64,000 nucleotides of DNA. It comes from Liolophura sinensis. Lineage: Eukaryota > Mollusca > Polyplacophora > Chitonida > Chitonidae. The stretch spans positions 22,055,608 through 22,119,607 of the forward strand of contig NC_088300.1 in assembly GCF_032854445.1 (NCBI RefSeq), in the 5' to 3' direction. A model generated the notes under the pieces. The model ran no database searches, was not told the origin of the DNA, and saw nothing but the letters and a program-made list of their open reading frames with translations. Of this stretch, positions 1-8,490 are shown one piece after another. A program made the position numbers and the translations under genes. Each line of letters opens with the position of its first letter. Position 1 is the first letter of the stretch.

Positions 1-206
1 GGAATTTGTGGCTTCAATGGGCACGGTTGGTGTAGGATTGGGGTTCATCGAGATTTTCATCACCAGATATCTAGGGTACACCGGATGTTACCTCGTGCTG
101 TGCTTCCTGTCCTCTCTCGGCTGCTTCCTGCTCTACATCACTGTCATCTACAGACACATCTTCTTCTACGGCCATGTTTTCGTTGGAATCGCTCAACTGT
201 TAACAA
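1..206 (+). CDS. MFS transporter (nodulin-like), internal exon, 5' end outside window
   Basis: This is the end of a coding exon, open from base 2 in the frame that starts GAA TTT GTG (E F V). It encodes about 68 residues rich in hydrophobic segments: a G-rich stretch (GTVGVGLGF), a long membrane segment (CYLVLCFLSSLGCFLLYI), and a final part ending in IAQLLT. This suits transmembrane segments 2-4 of a major facilitator superfamily carrier. The donor is a|gtaggt at 206/207 and leaves the codon in phase 1. The next exon at 1714 starts with the two bases needed (A + AT = Asn), so the two join in frame. The substrate cannot be told from sequence. Earlier exons lie left of the window. The open frame runs past the donor to 256 only by chance. 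Confidence 0.72.
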
Positions 207-337
207 GTAGGTTTTTTAGTTCGTGCCAAACTAGTCTAATATTGCTTTGTCGTTAGGTTTGGCAAATTTTTTGTTTGGTACCAAACCAACGTCGGAGCGT
301 GCTCCATTGGTAGTTTTGTGTCACAGCATTTGAGGTT

Positions 338-365
338 CCCCCCCTCCCCCCCCCCCACACACACA
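338..365. repeat. Poly-C and CA low-complexity tract
   Basis: A run of C with one T followed by (CA)n, inside the MFS intron. Simple sequence only. Confidence 0.85.
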
Positions 366-562
366 ATCAAATGCGTCTCTACGGCCTGAAGTTTCTACAC
401 ACCTATATTCCTTAAAATTCTGTAGATTTAACACTAGTAAAGCGTCGATCTTTTATTTTATAGGCCACATGGGCCCGATATCCTTACTGATACTCAAAGC
501 GACCCACTTTATGTATAGCCTCTGCATATTTTTGTATTGTTTCCAACATTGCCCGAAACACC

Positions 563-810
563 AGTCTCACTGGGTCTTACATTCCTGTTGAATTTGTCAT
601 GGAACTGAAATTATTCAAACATGCCGTGACACAAGCCTGAAATACGGCAGATGACCAAATCATCAGGTGAAAAGAGGGTGGATGAAAGACCTGTTGCGGA
701 GAAATCACATGCAGCTCCGCCATCTTGGATCTCCTGGTTGTGGCCGCTTCCGTTGTCGATCTTCCGGCATGAATCCGCTGTACCTTCATTCAGATCTTTC
801 AAGGGCAGGT
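563..810 (-). pseudogene. Inverted broken copy of the MFS last-exon segment
   Basis: Read on the minus strand this segment encodes LKDLNEGTADS, then a loop, then SFHLMIWSSAVFQACVTACL and NNFSSMTNSTGM. It is a close relative of the central loop and following membrane segment of the exon at 1714-2699 (LKDLNEGTTDS, SFHLMLWSSAVFQACVTACL). The reading frame is broken. Where the intact exon has GGA ATG CAA GAC CCA, this copy has GGA ATG TAA GAC CCA, a nonsense change. The loop also carries small length differences. The copy therefore comes from an older or paralogous gene rather than a fresh duplication. It lies in the intron of the intact gene, in opposite orientation, with no downstream membrane segments preserved. 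Confidence 0.82.
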
Positions 811-1713
811 AACTGTATGAAGATTTTAAACAGAGCGTGTTATGACGTTGGTTTAAGGCAGTCCTTTGCTGAACAAGAATTTTGTCAAACGTAACTTCAG
901 AGCAATCTTGGACAAGTGCCAAACGTGCATGTACTCCGAAAACAACGACTGCAGTGGGAAACTTCTTGCTCAATGGTGATTCGGGTCCAAGCCAGATTGA
1001 CCATGTAGTTCTCTTGCAATACGGGACTATGTTTACCAGTTTTACTACAAATCGCCATTTTGAAAACAGGAATAAACGCTAGGCTTTGGGCAGAAATACT
1101 CTAGACGGATTTCTGTAAGTTTATGTGGCTATTAATTTCAGTTTTCTACGACAACACTGATGGAAACTCCAAAATAAATAGTAGAAAAAATTCTTGCGCA
1201 AAGTAGATTCATCTGAGCTCCACATTTGACACTTTGTTCAAAGGTTATGGTTGCTCAAACATTTTAGTCATTGTTTACATTGTGTCAATGCTCACTGGTG
1301 TCTGTCGTGTGCCATATTTATCAGCCAGGCTGGTTTATCTGACCTTTCTCCAGCTTCAACGCCGATTGTGTTGACGTCAAAATTATCGAAAATAATCCCA
1401 TATTTTAGCATTATTCCGGTAAAAAGTAAAAAATAATATGTTTATTATATTAAGAGAAGCATGAAATGTCACCCGCATTCAATATAAAACCTTTGATGTA
1501 TTTCTCAGGGAGTCAATGTCTGAACGTCGACCACCATTTTATTCAGGTGTCTGTTGGTTATATCAGTATTATACTACGTAACGGTACGGTAAAAATTATC
1601 ACTACTGAGTTGTCGATAGAACTTCTTGGATGCAGAGAAAGGTATTCTGGATCAGTAATATATAGTATTATATATATACTTCACCATCTCATACGTAATC
1701 TTTCTTCTTCCAG

Positions 1714-2699
1714 ATACGATGAACAATAGCTTTCTGTTACTGGTTTTGAACATTGCCGTCCTGAACTGTCCTAAACCTCACACCGGCAAGATTGTGGGCC
1801 TGTATCTTGCGGTTAGTGCTACAGGAAAAATATTTTACACAGGTTTGTATCAGTTGTTCTTTACGGGAAATCTCCAAGGCTATTTTCTCTCCATATCTGT
1901 GACTTGGCTGCTGGCTTATGGCATGTGTGGTGTTTTTCATAGACCTAGTCCTACTGAAGATGAAAACAGGTTGGTTTTGAAAGATTTGAACGAAGGTACA
2001 ACGGATTCTCAGAAGATACAAGACAAGGAAAGCGGGCACAACCACGAGATCCAAGATGGAAGTGTTATATCTCTACAACAGGTGCTTCATTCACTCTCTT
2101 TTCATCTGATGCTTTGGTCATCTGCCGTATTTCAAGCTTGTGTCACGGCATGTTTGAATAATCTCAGTTCCATGGCAAATTCAAAAGGAATGCAAGACCC
2201 ACTGAGACTTGTGTACGTAATTTCGGTGTCAATTTGCACCGTGAGACTGCTGTTTGGGGCAGTGTTCGATTTAGTTTCCACAAAAACGTGTGGGTTTGCT
2301 CTGCTGTCTATGTCTTATATGGTGTTTCTTTCTGCCATGGTTCTTGGGTTATCGGTTATGAATGAGAAGCTAATTTACGTCATGACAGTTTTCATTGGCG
2401 TTGGCATTGGGACCGGAAATTCGATCTCCCTATCAATGCTGATACGCATGTTTGGAAAAGAACACTATAACATTATATCGGGTGCTTTCTATCTCGTATG
2501 TACTCTGTTCACAGTTTTGCTTCAGACCATGATAGGTCTTATTTATGACAATGATACTCTTAACAACGTAATATTCTGTTATGGGCGTGATTGTTTTCAG
2601 CGATCTTTTGTCGTATTTTTTGTTTTGACTCTGGTTGTACTTGGTGTTCAAGTATTTAACATGATTCTAGTCATAACACCAAAATACACACGCAGATAA
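1714..2699 (+). CDS. MFS transporter (nodulin-like), last exon
   Basis: The last coding exon, 328 codons, follows a good acceptor (tttcttcttccag|AT) and ends at TAA 2697-2699. It encodes roughly nine membrane segments. The first part (NCPKPHTGKIVGLYLAVSAT, then TGLYQLFF) matches the nodulin-like MFS pattern of N-x-P-x3-G-x-VVGLxxxxxGL...FTxxY. After a hydrophilic central loop (about residues 75-115 of the exon) come RLLFGAVFD, an MFS motif-A-like loop, then FGKEHYNIISGAF and GLIYD. A C-x-G-x2-CFxxSF ending follows, also typical of nodulin-like members. The product should be a plasma or organelle membrane carrier of unknown substrate. An in-frame ATG at 1719 is not needed as a start because the reading frame continues from the exon at 1-206. 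I see no canonical AATAAA close to the stop. Confidence 0.8.
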
Positions 2700-2830
2700 T
2701 ATAATGTAGCTTATGGATATTCACATTAGGTTTCCCTCATTTTTGTGTATGTGAGCTGTAGTAAGTTTTCATTGATTGTGTTTTCCATGCATGTTAATTC
2801 ATGATATAAACCTTCTAGCATGATGTTTTC

Positions 2831-2946
2831 GTTATTGATTTATTTATTTATAAATTTATTTATTCATTGGGTTGCTCTGTAACGCACACTCAGTCTTTTT
2901 AGTCTTTGGTATGTCACGACCCGTGTTTGATCTCCGGTTTGCCGAC
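2831..2946 (-). repeat. SINE-like 3' fragment, minus strand, interrupted by TTAA transposon
   Basis: Begins with a TTTA/TTTAT-rich stretch (the reversed AAATA tail) and contains 'agtctttggtatg' and 'gtgtttgatc'. The same words recur at 62031-62060 ('agtctttggtatgaaccg', 'gggtttgatccc'). The TTAA transposon starts immediately after it at 2947. Confidence 0.5.
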
Positions 2947-2950
2947 TTAA

Positions 2951-2966
2951 AGGAATACTGTCAAGA
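2951..2966 (+). repeat. Left terminal inverted repeat of TTAA transposon 1
   Basis: AGGAATACTGTCAAGA, exact reverse complement of 4848-4863; directly preceded by TTAA. Confidence 0.92.
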
Positions 2967-3133
2967 TCTTATAATCATCGGTATTTATTTAATAATTACC
3001 TCATAATCCCTCATTATAACGAACCTGGATGTTTGTTTACCCCTGGACTCGCTTCCCACGGCGATAGTCGGCTCTCACGCTAGGGAGCCGTCAGCCAGAG
3101 TGGAGTTAATGAGGTGCCCGTCACGTGATCCCA

Positions 3134-3151
3134 GTGACGTCACCGTAAGAA
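3134..3151 (+). promoter_or_regulatory. Subterminal inverted motif with GTGACGTCAC palindrome (left)
   Basis: GTGACGTCACCGTAAGAA, repeated inverted at 4664-4681 with one mismatch. TGACGTCA is the CRE/ATF consensus; here it could be a promoter element for the gene starting at 3224 or a binding site for the element-encoded THAP protein. Function inferred only. Confidence 0.5.
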
Positions 3152-3223
3152 CGGGCCCATACTGAACAACACTGTTTCACATACCACATACGATCTTAGG
3201 CGCGAAAATACCAAAATAAAATA

Positions 3224-3432
3224 ATGTCAGACTGTGAAACGGACATACTAGAAATTCCAATGTGTATACCACCTATAGACCCGTACATGTATGATCCTAT
3301 ACGAACGGATTCAGCGCGTGGAACCCATGAATTCAGCCCAGTAAACCGTTCCCCTCACTCATCCGACAGCGAGTCTGACCACGTCGACAGCTGTCAGAAA
3401 CCAGAAGATTTTCGAACCGACAATTTGACCTG
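3224..3432 (+). CDS. P2X7-tail-like zinc-domain protein, exon 1
   Basis: Starts at ATG 3224 and encodes 69 codons plus two bases. It has an acidic and Pro-rich head (ILEIPMCIPPIDPYMYDP) and a Ser/Asp/His-rich stretch (SPHSSDSESDH). It ends with NLT plus the first two bases of a Trp codon. The intron donor would be tg|gtgact, which is weak, and phase 2. Joined to the exon at 4094 it completes W70-C71, the start of the W-C-x-C-x2-C-x2-M-P-T pattern. This pattern is known from the cytoplasmic zinc-binding tail of vertebrate P2X7 receptors and from many invertebrate proteins without a channel part. No membrane segment is present here, so it is not a receptor. It lies inside the TTAA transposon and is probably element cargo. 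Confidence 0.65.
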
Positions 3433-3487
3433 GTGACTACCTTTTATCTCAGTTAATTCCTTGCTATTTTCCGATTTGCTGGCACTA

Positions 3488-3562
3488 TATGGCCTTATGC
3501 TGGCCGCCGTGGCAGAAATGAAATATTCTTGAGTACGGCTTCAACAGCCTATCAAATAAATT
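3488..3562 (+). repeat. Truncated SINE 3' end inside the transposon
   Basis: Contains 'tatgctggccgccgtgg', 'tgaaatattcttgagtacgg' and a 'tcaaataaa' tail, the 3' end of the SINE seen whole at 5894-6171. It lies in the intron of the P2X7-like gene. Confidence 0.75.
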
Positions 3563-4093
3563 GGTCGCAGGTATCCTGGCATTTTCAAAATATCACGGGA
3601 GTTAATACAGACCTTTAAATCACAGCATTTTAAGTGCAAAACTAGGTTTTGTTGAAGTTCACAAAAAGAAAACGATAAGCATACTGTAATTTCTGGTTAC
3701 TAGGCCTATAAGCCGTAGCTCTCAAATTATGGCCCGGTGTTTGTCACTTTTCTTTCCCTTCCTGTGTTATTTATCACTTTGTCCCTGCCGGTGCCTCAAG
3801 CAGGTTAGTGCCCTAATATCCTCGGCTTTGAGGTAATGCCTTGATTCAGAGGTCTGTGTTAACCCACATGTCAAATATTACGATTAAATCATAAGATTCA
3901 GTCTTTTGAGATTCACGTAAACTTGGTCTAAATGTCCGAATATGTAAGTAAAAATTTATCGAGGTGCATATTTGTACAACAGCAAATATGTTACGCCGAC
4001 AGCTGAAGCTTTGAATCCGCTTCTCATCGTATCAAGGAATCTGTACCAACTTATGTATGATCTTCTCTGAATATCAAATCTGTTTATTTTCAG

Positions 4094-4415
4094 GTGTGAT
4101 TGTGAGAACTGTGATATTATGCCAACTAACGTAGAATGCCTTTGCTGTCAGGAAGTGCCAATGACTGACGAAGAGCAGCTAGATATAAATTGCATCACAG
4201 AACACGAAGGCTTTATTGTTGTTGTTGTTGTTGTTGTTGTTTCGGTACTTCAGACAAAGGACTCGATATCTCAATTGACAGGGGAATGTCCGGTACAGCA
4301 CCTGTTGTTAGCCGTGCTACTGCATTTTCATAGCCCAGGCTCGCCAACTTCTCTGGGTCTCGATCAAACATGCATTTGGAGAAATGCTTCCTGCACAGTT
4401 TGTGGTGGTACTTGA
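4094..4415 (+). CDS. P2X7-tail-like zinc-domain protein, exon 2 (domain truncated)
   Basis: Follows acceptor tttattttcag|G. The frame gives C71-x-C73-x2-C76-x2-M79-P-T-x2-E84-C85-x-C87-C88-x-E90, then acidic residues and CITEHEGF (ends about 4212). These match the cysteine and MPT core of the P2X7 intracellular domain family. In that family the chain should go on for roughly 60-80 more residues. Here the frame instead enters a TTG repeat (poly-Val) and then reads the antisense of the THAP gene to a stop at 4413-4415. The last about 65 residues are therefore unlikely to be genuine domain. Either the gene is truncated by the repeat, or another splice event leaves before 4213. Some of the zinc ligands known from P2X7 are seen; the rest of the fold is missing. 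Confidence 0.6.
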
Positions 4416-4548
4416 GATCGAAGTCCCTCTTGCAATAATGAAGCCAGACTTTCCTCGTGGTCGCATCTTTTGGAAAGGCAAAGAAAGAAATTCCATCTCC
4501 CTTGACAAGCTGACTGTTGCATCCGTAAGCTGCACAGATCACAGGCAT
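4213..4548 (-). CDS. THAP-type zinc-finger protein ending in polyglutamine
   Basis: ATG at 4548 (minus strand) opens a 111-residue frame. It starts MPVICAAYGC and contains the full C2CH set: C5-x4-C10-x41-C52-x2-H55. Other THAP marks are FP at 25-26, W35, F56 after the His, and GAVPDIP at 83-89, the AVPTIF-like box that closes the domain. THAP domains bind DNA and are found in cellular regulators and in P-element and other transposases. After the domain comes a short Ser/Pro linker (SIEISSPLSEVP), then a Lys and eight Gln encoded by the CAA side of a TTG microsatellite, with TAA directly after. The protein is a DNA-binding module with no visible catalytic part. It lies inside the TTAA element, which suggests it recognises the element ends. 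Full length of the original gene is uncertain because the repeat may have cut it. Confidence 0.85.
   Translation of the reverse strand: MPVICAAYGCNSQLVKGDGISFFAFPKDATTRKVWLHYCKRDFDLKYHHKLCRKHFSKCMFDRDPEKLASLGYENAVARLTTGAVPDIPLSIEISSPLSEVPKQQQQQQQQ
4216..4241 (+). repeat. (TTG)n microsatellite shared by two convergent genes
   Basis: About eight TTG units. Read on + in the frame of the P2X7-like gene it gives poly-Val; read on - it gives poly-Gln at the THAP C-terminus, followed at once by the TAA stop (4213-4215). Confidence 0.9.
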
Positions 4549-4663
4549 AACTACCTTTCAAAAATTTCTCAAACAACAGCAAATTTGGGTCGAAATAAAT
4601 GCCTTTTGGTCGCGTGTTTATAGCCTTCTATTATAGAACTTCTGCACGCACGGAGCCAGAGTC

Positions 4664-4681
4664 TTCTTACCGTGACGTCAC
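4664..4681 (-). promoter_or_regulatory. Subterminal inverted motif with GTGACGTCAC palindrome (right)
   Basis: TTCTTACCGTGACGTCAC, the inverted partner of 3134-3151. It lies about 120 bp upstream of the THAP start codon, so it could serve as its promoter element. Function inferred only. Confidence 0.5.
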
Positions 4682-4847
4682 GGGCTCAGCAGCCTCGCTT
4701 TGAAATTCACAATATGCATATTCAGCCGAGCGGTATTCGTCGCCGGTTGCATCAGAACGACTACAAGCAGGCCGTTTGTGGTTACAGGGGCCCAAATACT
4801 ATCAATATGATCTTTTTAAACAGTTTGGAGGCACAAATAATTTATTT

Positions 4848-4863
4848 TCTTGACAGTATTCCT
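4848..4863 (-). repeat. Right terminal inverted repeat of TTAA transposon 1
   Basis: TCTTGACAGTATTCCT, exact reverse complement of 2951-2966; directly followed by TTAA. Confidence 0.92.
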
Positions 4864-4867
4864 TTAA

Positions 4868-5518
4868 GTTCTATGTACAGACAGTATATAACAGTATAGA
4901 CCATATTCAACTCGTGTAGTGTGATACTGTACTGCAAAGTGCAAATTTACACATTATGCCTATCTCGCTGTCTGCAAGTATTCTTGGACGACATGTTTTG
5001 CTTTGTTTTGTGTCTTTCAAATGCTTCTTTTGCAAGCTGATTTTTAGATACAACAAACAGCTCTCTAAGCGGCTACATCGTTCGGCCGGTCGCTCGGTCG
5101 CTCAGTCGGTCCGTCTGTCCCTTTGATTTATCGAGAGGCCTAAGTACAAAACAACAGTATCGACATTTTGCGAAATGTCGCAGCTATTGCGCTTGTTTTA
5201 ATTTACATAATACATAAAATTACCCTGATTACGTAATATATATATATATATATATATACCTCATGACAATTCGTGTGCACTGAGTAAGGAGCAGAAAATC
5301 AGCGATGTGATATCTGTGTCAAAAGACATATAAAGTTTTAGCGTATAACGGTTTTACACTAAAGTTTACACAACTACTTAATCTCAATTGAAGACAAGGG
5401 ACGTGTGATAGTACATTTTTTTAAAAAGACGTGTACATGATTTTCTGCTGTTACTTTGCAGTGTTTGTGCAATACAGCTGTGCAGAAAACATTGACGTGT
5501 TACCAGAAAAAAAGCACA
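4868..5518. other. Unassigned stretch with simple repeats
   Basis: No gene recognised. Holds a CGGTCGCT/GTCCGTCTGTCC low-complexity piece at about 5085-5125 and a (TA)n tract at about 5239-5260. Confidence 0.5.
5239..5260. repeat. (TA)n microsatellite
   Basis: About eleven TA units. Confidence 0.9.
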
Positions 5519-5675
5519 CCTCCTCTCCTGCCATACCTGGGAAGGTCTGCTAGTAAGCTGTGGGTGGTCGTGTGTTTCTCCCTGGCTCTGCACTGGTTTC
5601 CTCCCGCCATCGTATAAGTGAAATATTCATGAGTACGGCGTAAAACACCATTCAAATAAATAAGTGAAATAAATA
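5519..5675 (+). repeat. SINE copy, 5'-truncated
   Basis: Starts within the body (gggaaggtctgc at 5540), runs through 'gtggtcgtgtgtttctccc' and 'gtataagtgaaatattcat', and ends in 'gtacggcgtaaaacacc' plus an AAATA-type tail. Lacks the tRNA-like head. Confidence 0.8.
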
Positions 5676-5893
5676 CAGAAAACAGTGATGTATTTCAGAA
5701 AAGAACAAAACAATACACCACAATGTTCTCTACTGGGAATCTCTAATCACTGGTCGGGATTATAAGGTTGCCACAGCTTTGTGAGACTTGGTTTCCGACT
5801 AAAATAAAACAACGTGTGGGGATTACTTTGCCGACAACAGTACCCTAACGAGATCATGAAATGAGCAGTCCATCGATACTTCAATGGCTCCTG

Positions 5894-6171
5894 GGGCCTC
5901 CGTGGCTCAGTCGGTTAGCGCGCTAGCGCAGCGTAATGACCCAGAAGCCTCTCACCAATGCGGTCGCTGTGAGTTCAAGTCCAGCTCATGCTGGCTTCCT
6001 CTCCGGCCGTAAGTGGGAAGGTCTGCCAGCAACCTGCGGATGGTCGTGGGTTTCCCCCGGGCTCTGCCCGGTTTCCACCCATCATAATGCTGGCCGCCGT
6101 CGTATAAGTGAAATGTTCTTGAGTACGGCGTAAAACACCAATCAAAAAAAAAAAAAAAGAAAAAAAAAAAA
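5894..6171 (+). mobile_element. Full-length tRNA-derived SINE with target-site duplication
   Basis: The head has an RNA polymerase III box A (TGGCTCAGTCGG, 5903-5914) and box B (GTTCAAGTC, 5973-5981). The body follows, then 'gagtacggcgtaaaacacc' and an A-rich tail (6143-6171). It is flanked by a perfect 13-bp direct repeat TCAATGGCTCCTG at 5881-5893 and 6172-6184, so this is a clean, fairly young insertion. Open frames across it are not genes. Confidence 0.93.
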
Positions 6172-6184
6172 TCAATGGCTCCTG

Positions 6185-7321
6185 TTCAGTGTTCTTGTTA
6201 TTCAAAGTCAGCTAACAAGAGAGTTACTGTATTCGTCCAGAACAATACAGACTGTTGTCTGATGCAGACGCGTTAATATTACATGGGAAAAATCTATAAG
6301 CAGGTGAAAAAAACAGGTGTGACTACTGATTATAATCAATGAACATGTGTAGAAAAGCTAGGAAAATAGAAGGGGAAAAATCTGTCACAATAGATTTACG
6401 GGCGAAAAACGAGAACGTTATAGATTTGCTAGTCAGTGGCTACAAAAAGTTGATCAGAGATTGTGCAAAGTAGAGGAAAATCGAAAATGAAATTAAGTCA
6501 AACTTTGATTTACTTTTTTTTACAACGGGAGACTACTGTCATCGTGAAACTCATTGCATGCGGATTGAAAAGCTATCTCATCTTTGGATTATCGAATTAC
6601 GTAGTATGTACCACTTTACTAGATCTCATGAAGGTACGTGAAAACTAAAGAACGTATGGAAGCGTGATATCTTCCGCCTAACTCGATATATTGTGATTAC
6701 TTACGTGGGGTATATAGATACAGCCCGTAGGTCTAGGGCAATATGGATAATACAAGCAGCCCAGAAGTCTGCTGCGATCTGACACTTTCAGCTGTAACAT
6801 CAGAGATAAACAGACCACCACTAACGAAGGGTTATCAGCCCAAAGACACTGATGGCAATGGCATCTGATACACAAATGTCAAACGCCTAAAACTTCGACA
6901 TTATTTTGAGTACACATCCTCGGCAGAAGCGGGTTATCGGTGGATAGCACACTGGTTATTAGAATAGGTGGGAATACCTCCGTGCTATGTCCACAGCTAA
7001 GATATTGTGTGGGAGGGGAGGCTTAATCATGTTTTACGTACTCAGGGTTTGACTTAGGATAAATATTTACCTATACTTTGAAGGATTCTGGGATATATTT
7101 ATCTGCAGTTTTCAGAGAGGTGCGTGTTTAAATAAATTCACAAATAGGAAGTATTTATTTCTTGATGATTTCTTGACGATTTAAGCCAACTGTCAGAGAA
7201 GGAAGCTTGAAGGAATTATTCTTGGTGTTTCCAAGAGTTAGAACGAGAACACACAACTGATAATTTCCGTTGAGGCGTATTTTAAAGGATCTTTCGGAGT
7301 TATTGTAACTTCGGAGGGATT
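6185..7321. other. Region upstream of globin first exon 1
   Basis: No gene or repeat recognised. The last few hundred bases should contain the promoter and 5' UTR of the exon at 7322, but I see no clear TATA box or initiator that I would defend. Confidence 0.4.
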
Positions 7322-7533
7322 ATGGGATGCCACACTTCCTGCTGTTCGGTTCCAATCACTCCTCTGAAAAGAGGGTCAGAGGTCGACCAAAAGGTTATGG
7401 CAGAGGTCAGCTCCTCAATCGTTGCCGATCCTGAAGGTTTGCCCCTCACGGCTAGGGATATTTTCCGGTTAGGGAAATCTTGGAAAGGTATTAAAAGACA
7501 TATTACTGAAGCTGGAGTGGAAATGCTGATCCG
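7322..7533 (+). CDS. Globin-X-like first exon 1 (acylated N-terminus, helices A-B)
   Basis: ATG 7322 opens 70 codons plus two bases. The product starts MGCHTSCC: Gly2 and Cys3 fit N-myristoylation and palmitoylation, as known for globin X of fish and arthropods. Residues 41-71 (starting PLTARDIFRLGKSWKGIKRH) match globin helices A and B, with the invariant Trp54 of helix A. The exon ends GVEMLI + CG|gtaagt at 7533/7534, a strong donor in phase 2, exactly the ancestral globin B12.2 intron. Three sister exons lie at 23308, 48782 and 54988, all on +. The linker (residues 9-40) is unlike the others. The open frame stops two codons past the donor, so the exon cannot read on. The heme pocket must come from downstream exons that I did not find. 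A membrane-attached heme protein in redox or signalling is the known family role. Confidence 0.85.
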
Positions 7534-8092
7534 GTAAGTATAATATTTTATGTCTGGAATTCTGAGCACTAATTTCCCAAACACAACCTCATATATTAAC
7601 TTATAATAAAACAGTTTGAACTTGTTTATAAAAAGATCACACTGATGTCCGACACTGAGTTACCAAAAATAAATCAACACACACTAATCGTTGAAAAAGC
7701 TCTTGAAGCGCGTGAGGCATGTTATACAGGTAAAATAACTTCATGGAATGGTTGACTTTATTATTCCTGGCTTAACGCTACCTGGGCAGTATTACGGCCA
7801 TACTTTGTGGAGAGCTTTACGGAAAAACAGTGCAGAGTTGTCTGCAATTTCCAGATTCGCAAGCGGAAGTAGCCTGTTCTATGCTGGGCGAAATGTTATC
7901 CAAATCTCTCAACTGTTGACAGTTGCGCCCATCTGCCTATTGTGTTACATAGTTAGCCTATGTAGGACAGGATGCAACCACCTGTATTTATTCCTGAAGA
8001 GCCAGTATGATCGTAATCAGGGATTTACACTTTCTGGGTAAAGTATAAATTGTAGTGTTGAAAATTAGCACAAATAACGATAAAATTGTTAT

Positions 8093-8490
8093 TTAAATAT
8101 AATTATAGACGTACAGCATGGAGGGTAGAAGACCAGAGAAGGGACGAGAGTGTGGTAGCTGACAAATGGTCAGATGTAACTAGTGAAATACGGATTCCTG
8201 TGATTTTACCCCAATTAGGGCTTATTCTAACTGTTCATGTTACGCTTAAATAGTAGCACTAGCATCATGGCTTTAGCATAAGTAAAATAAAAATGCGGTA
8301 ATGTTGATTTCAAATTTATTAGACGTCACTGATCTAGAACTACTTAAAATGCTTTGTTGTCATCACATTTAACATACAGTAACATTAAAACAATGCAAAG
8401 GGTCCTGGCCTCGGAGATGCTTAGTCCACCAGCAGAATCCTAGTATGTGCAGGAATGCAATGTAATTATAAACGTACAGCATGGAGGGTA
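8093..8490 (+). repeat. Dispersed repeat family copy A, with 27-bp direct repeat at both ends
   Basis: Contains 'gacaaatggtcagatgtaac' (8161 region) and, further on, words whose reverse complement is found at 37205-37500 ('ggattctgctggtggact', 'ttaaatgtgatgaca', 'gtgacgtctaataaa'). A near-identical word, 'cgtacagcatggagggta', occurs in the same orientation at both ends (about 8111 and 8472), about 364 bp apart. This looks like a tandem-capable monomer rather than a classic inverted-repeat element. Confidence 0.75.

Larger units (their letters stand above)
207..1713 (+). other. Intron of the MFS gene
   Basis: This 1.5-kb stretch lies between donor gtaggt (207) and acceptor ttccag (1708-1713). 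It holds a poly-C then CA-rich tract near 338-365, an inverted broken copy of part of the last exon (563-810, minus strand), and otherwise unassigned AT-rich sequence. The short open frames in it show no recognisable protein. Confidence 0.65.
2947..4867. mobile_element. TTAA-flanked DNA transposon carrying P2X7-tail-like and THAP genes
   Basis: TTAA at 2947-2950 and 4864-4867 flanks a 1,913-bp element (2951-4863). Its ends are a perfect 16-bp inverted repeat, AGGAATACTGTCAAGA. Further inside, both ends carry the inverted words agatc-ata-at-at-gtattt, displaced by about 30 bp on the right. A subterminal inverted repeat around the palindrome GTGACGTCAC followed by sGTAAGAA lies at 3134-3151 and 4664-4681. 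The element holds two convergent genes, a two-exon P2X7-tail-like gene (+) and a THAP-domain gene (-). From memory, TTAA targets with ends TTAAAGGRR are typical of the T2/Kolobok group, and THAP domains have been reported there. piggyBac also uses TTAA but has other ends. No DDE transposase domain is visible, so it is probably non-autonomous or has a gene I cannot assign. A truncated SINE sits inside at about 3488-3562. Confidence 0.85.

Noticed and set aside
5894-5985. tRNA gene
   Set aside because: Has polymerase III boxes A and B but is the head of a SINE, with flanking target duplication and no proper acceptor stem.
5936-6133. Open frame MTQKPLTNAVAVSS and its twin at 27963
   Set aside because: Both are readings of the SINE body.
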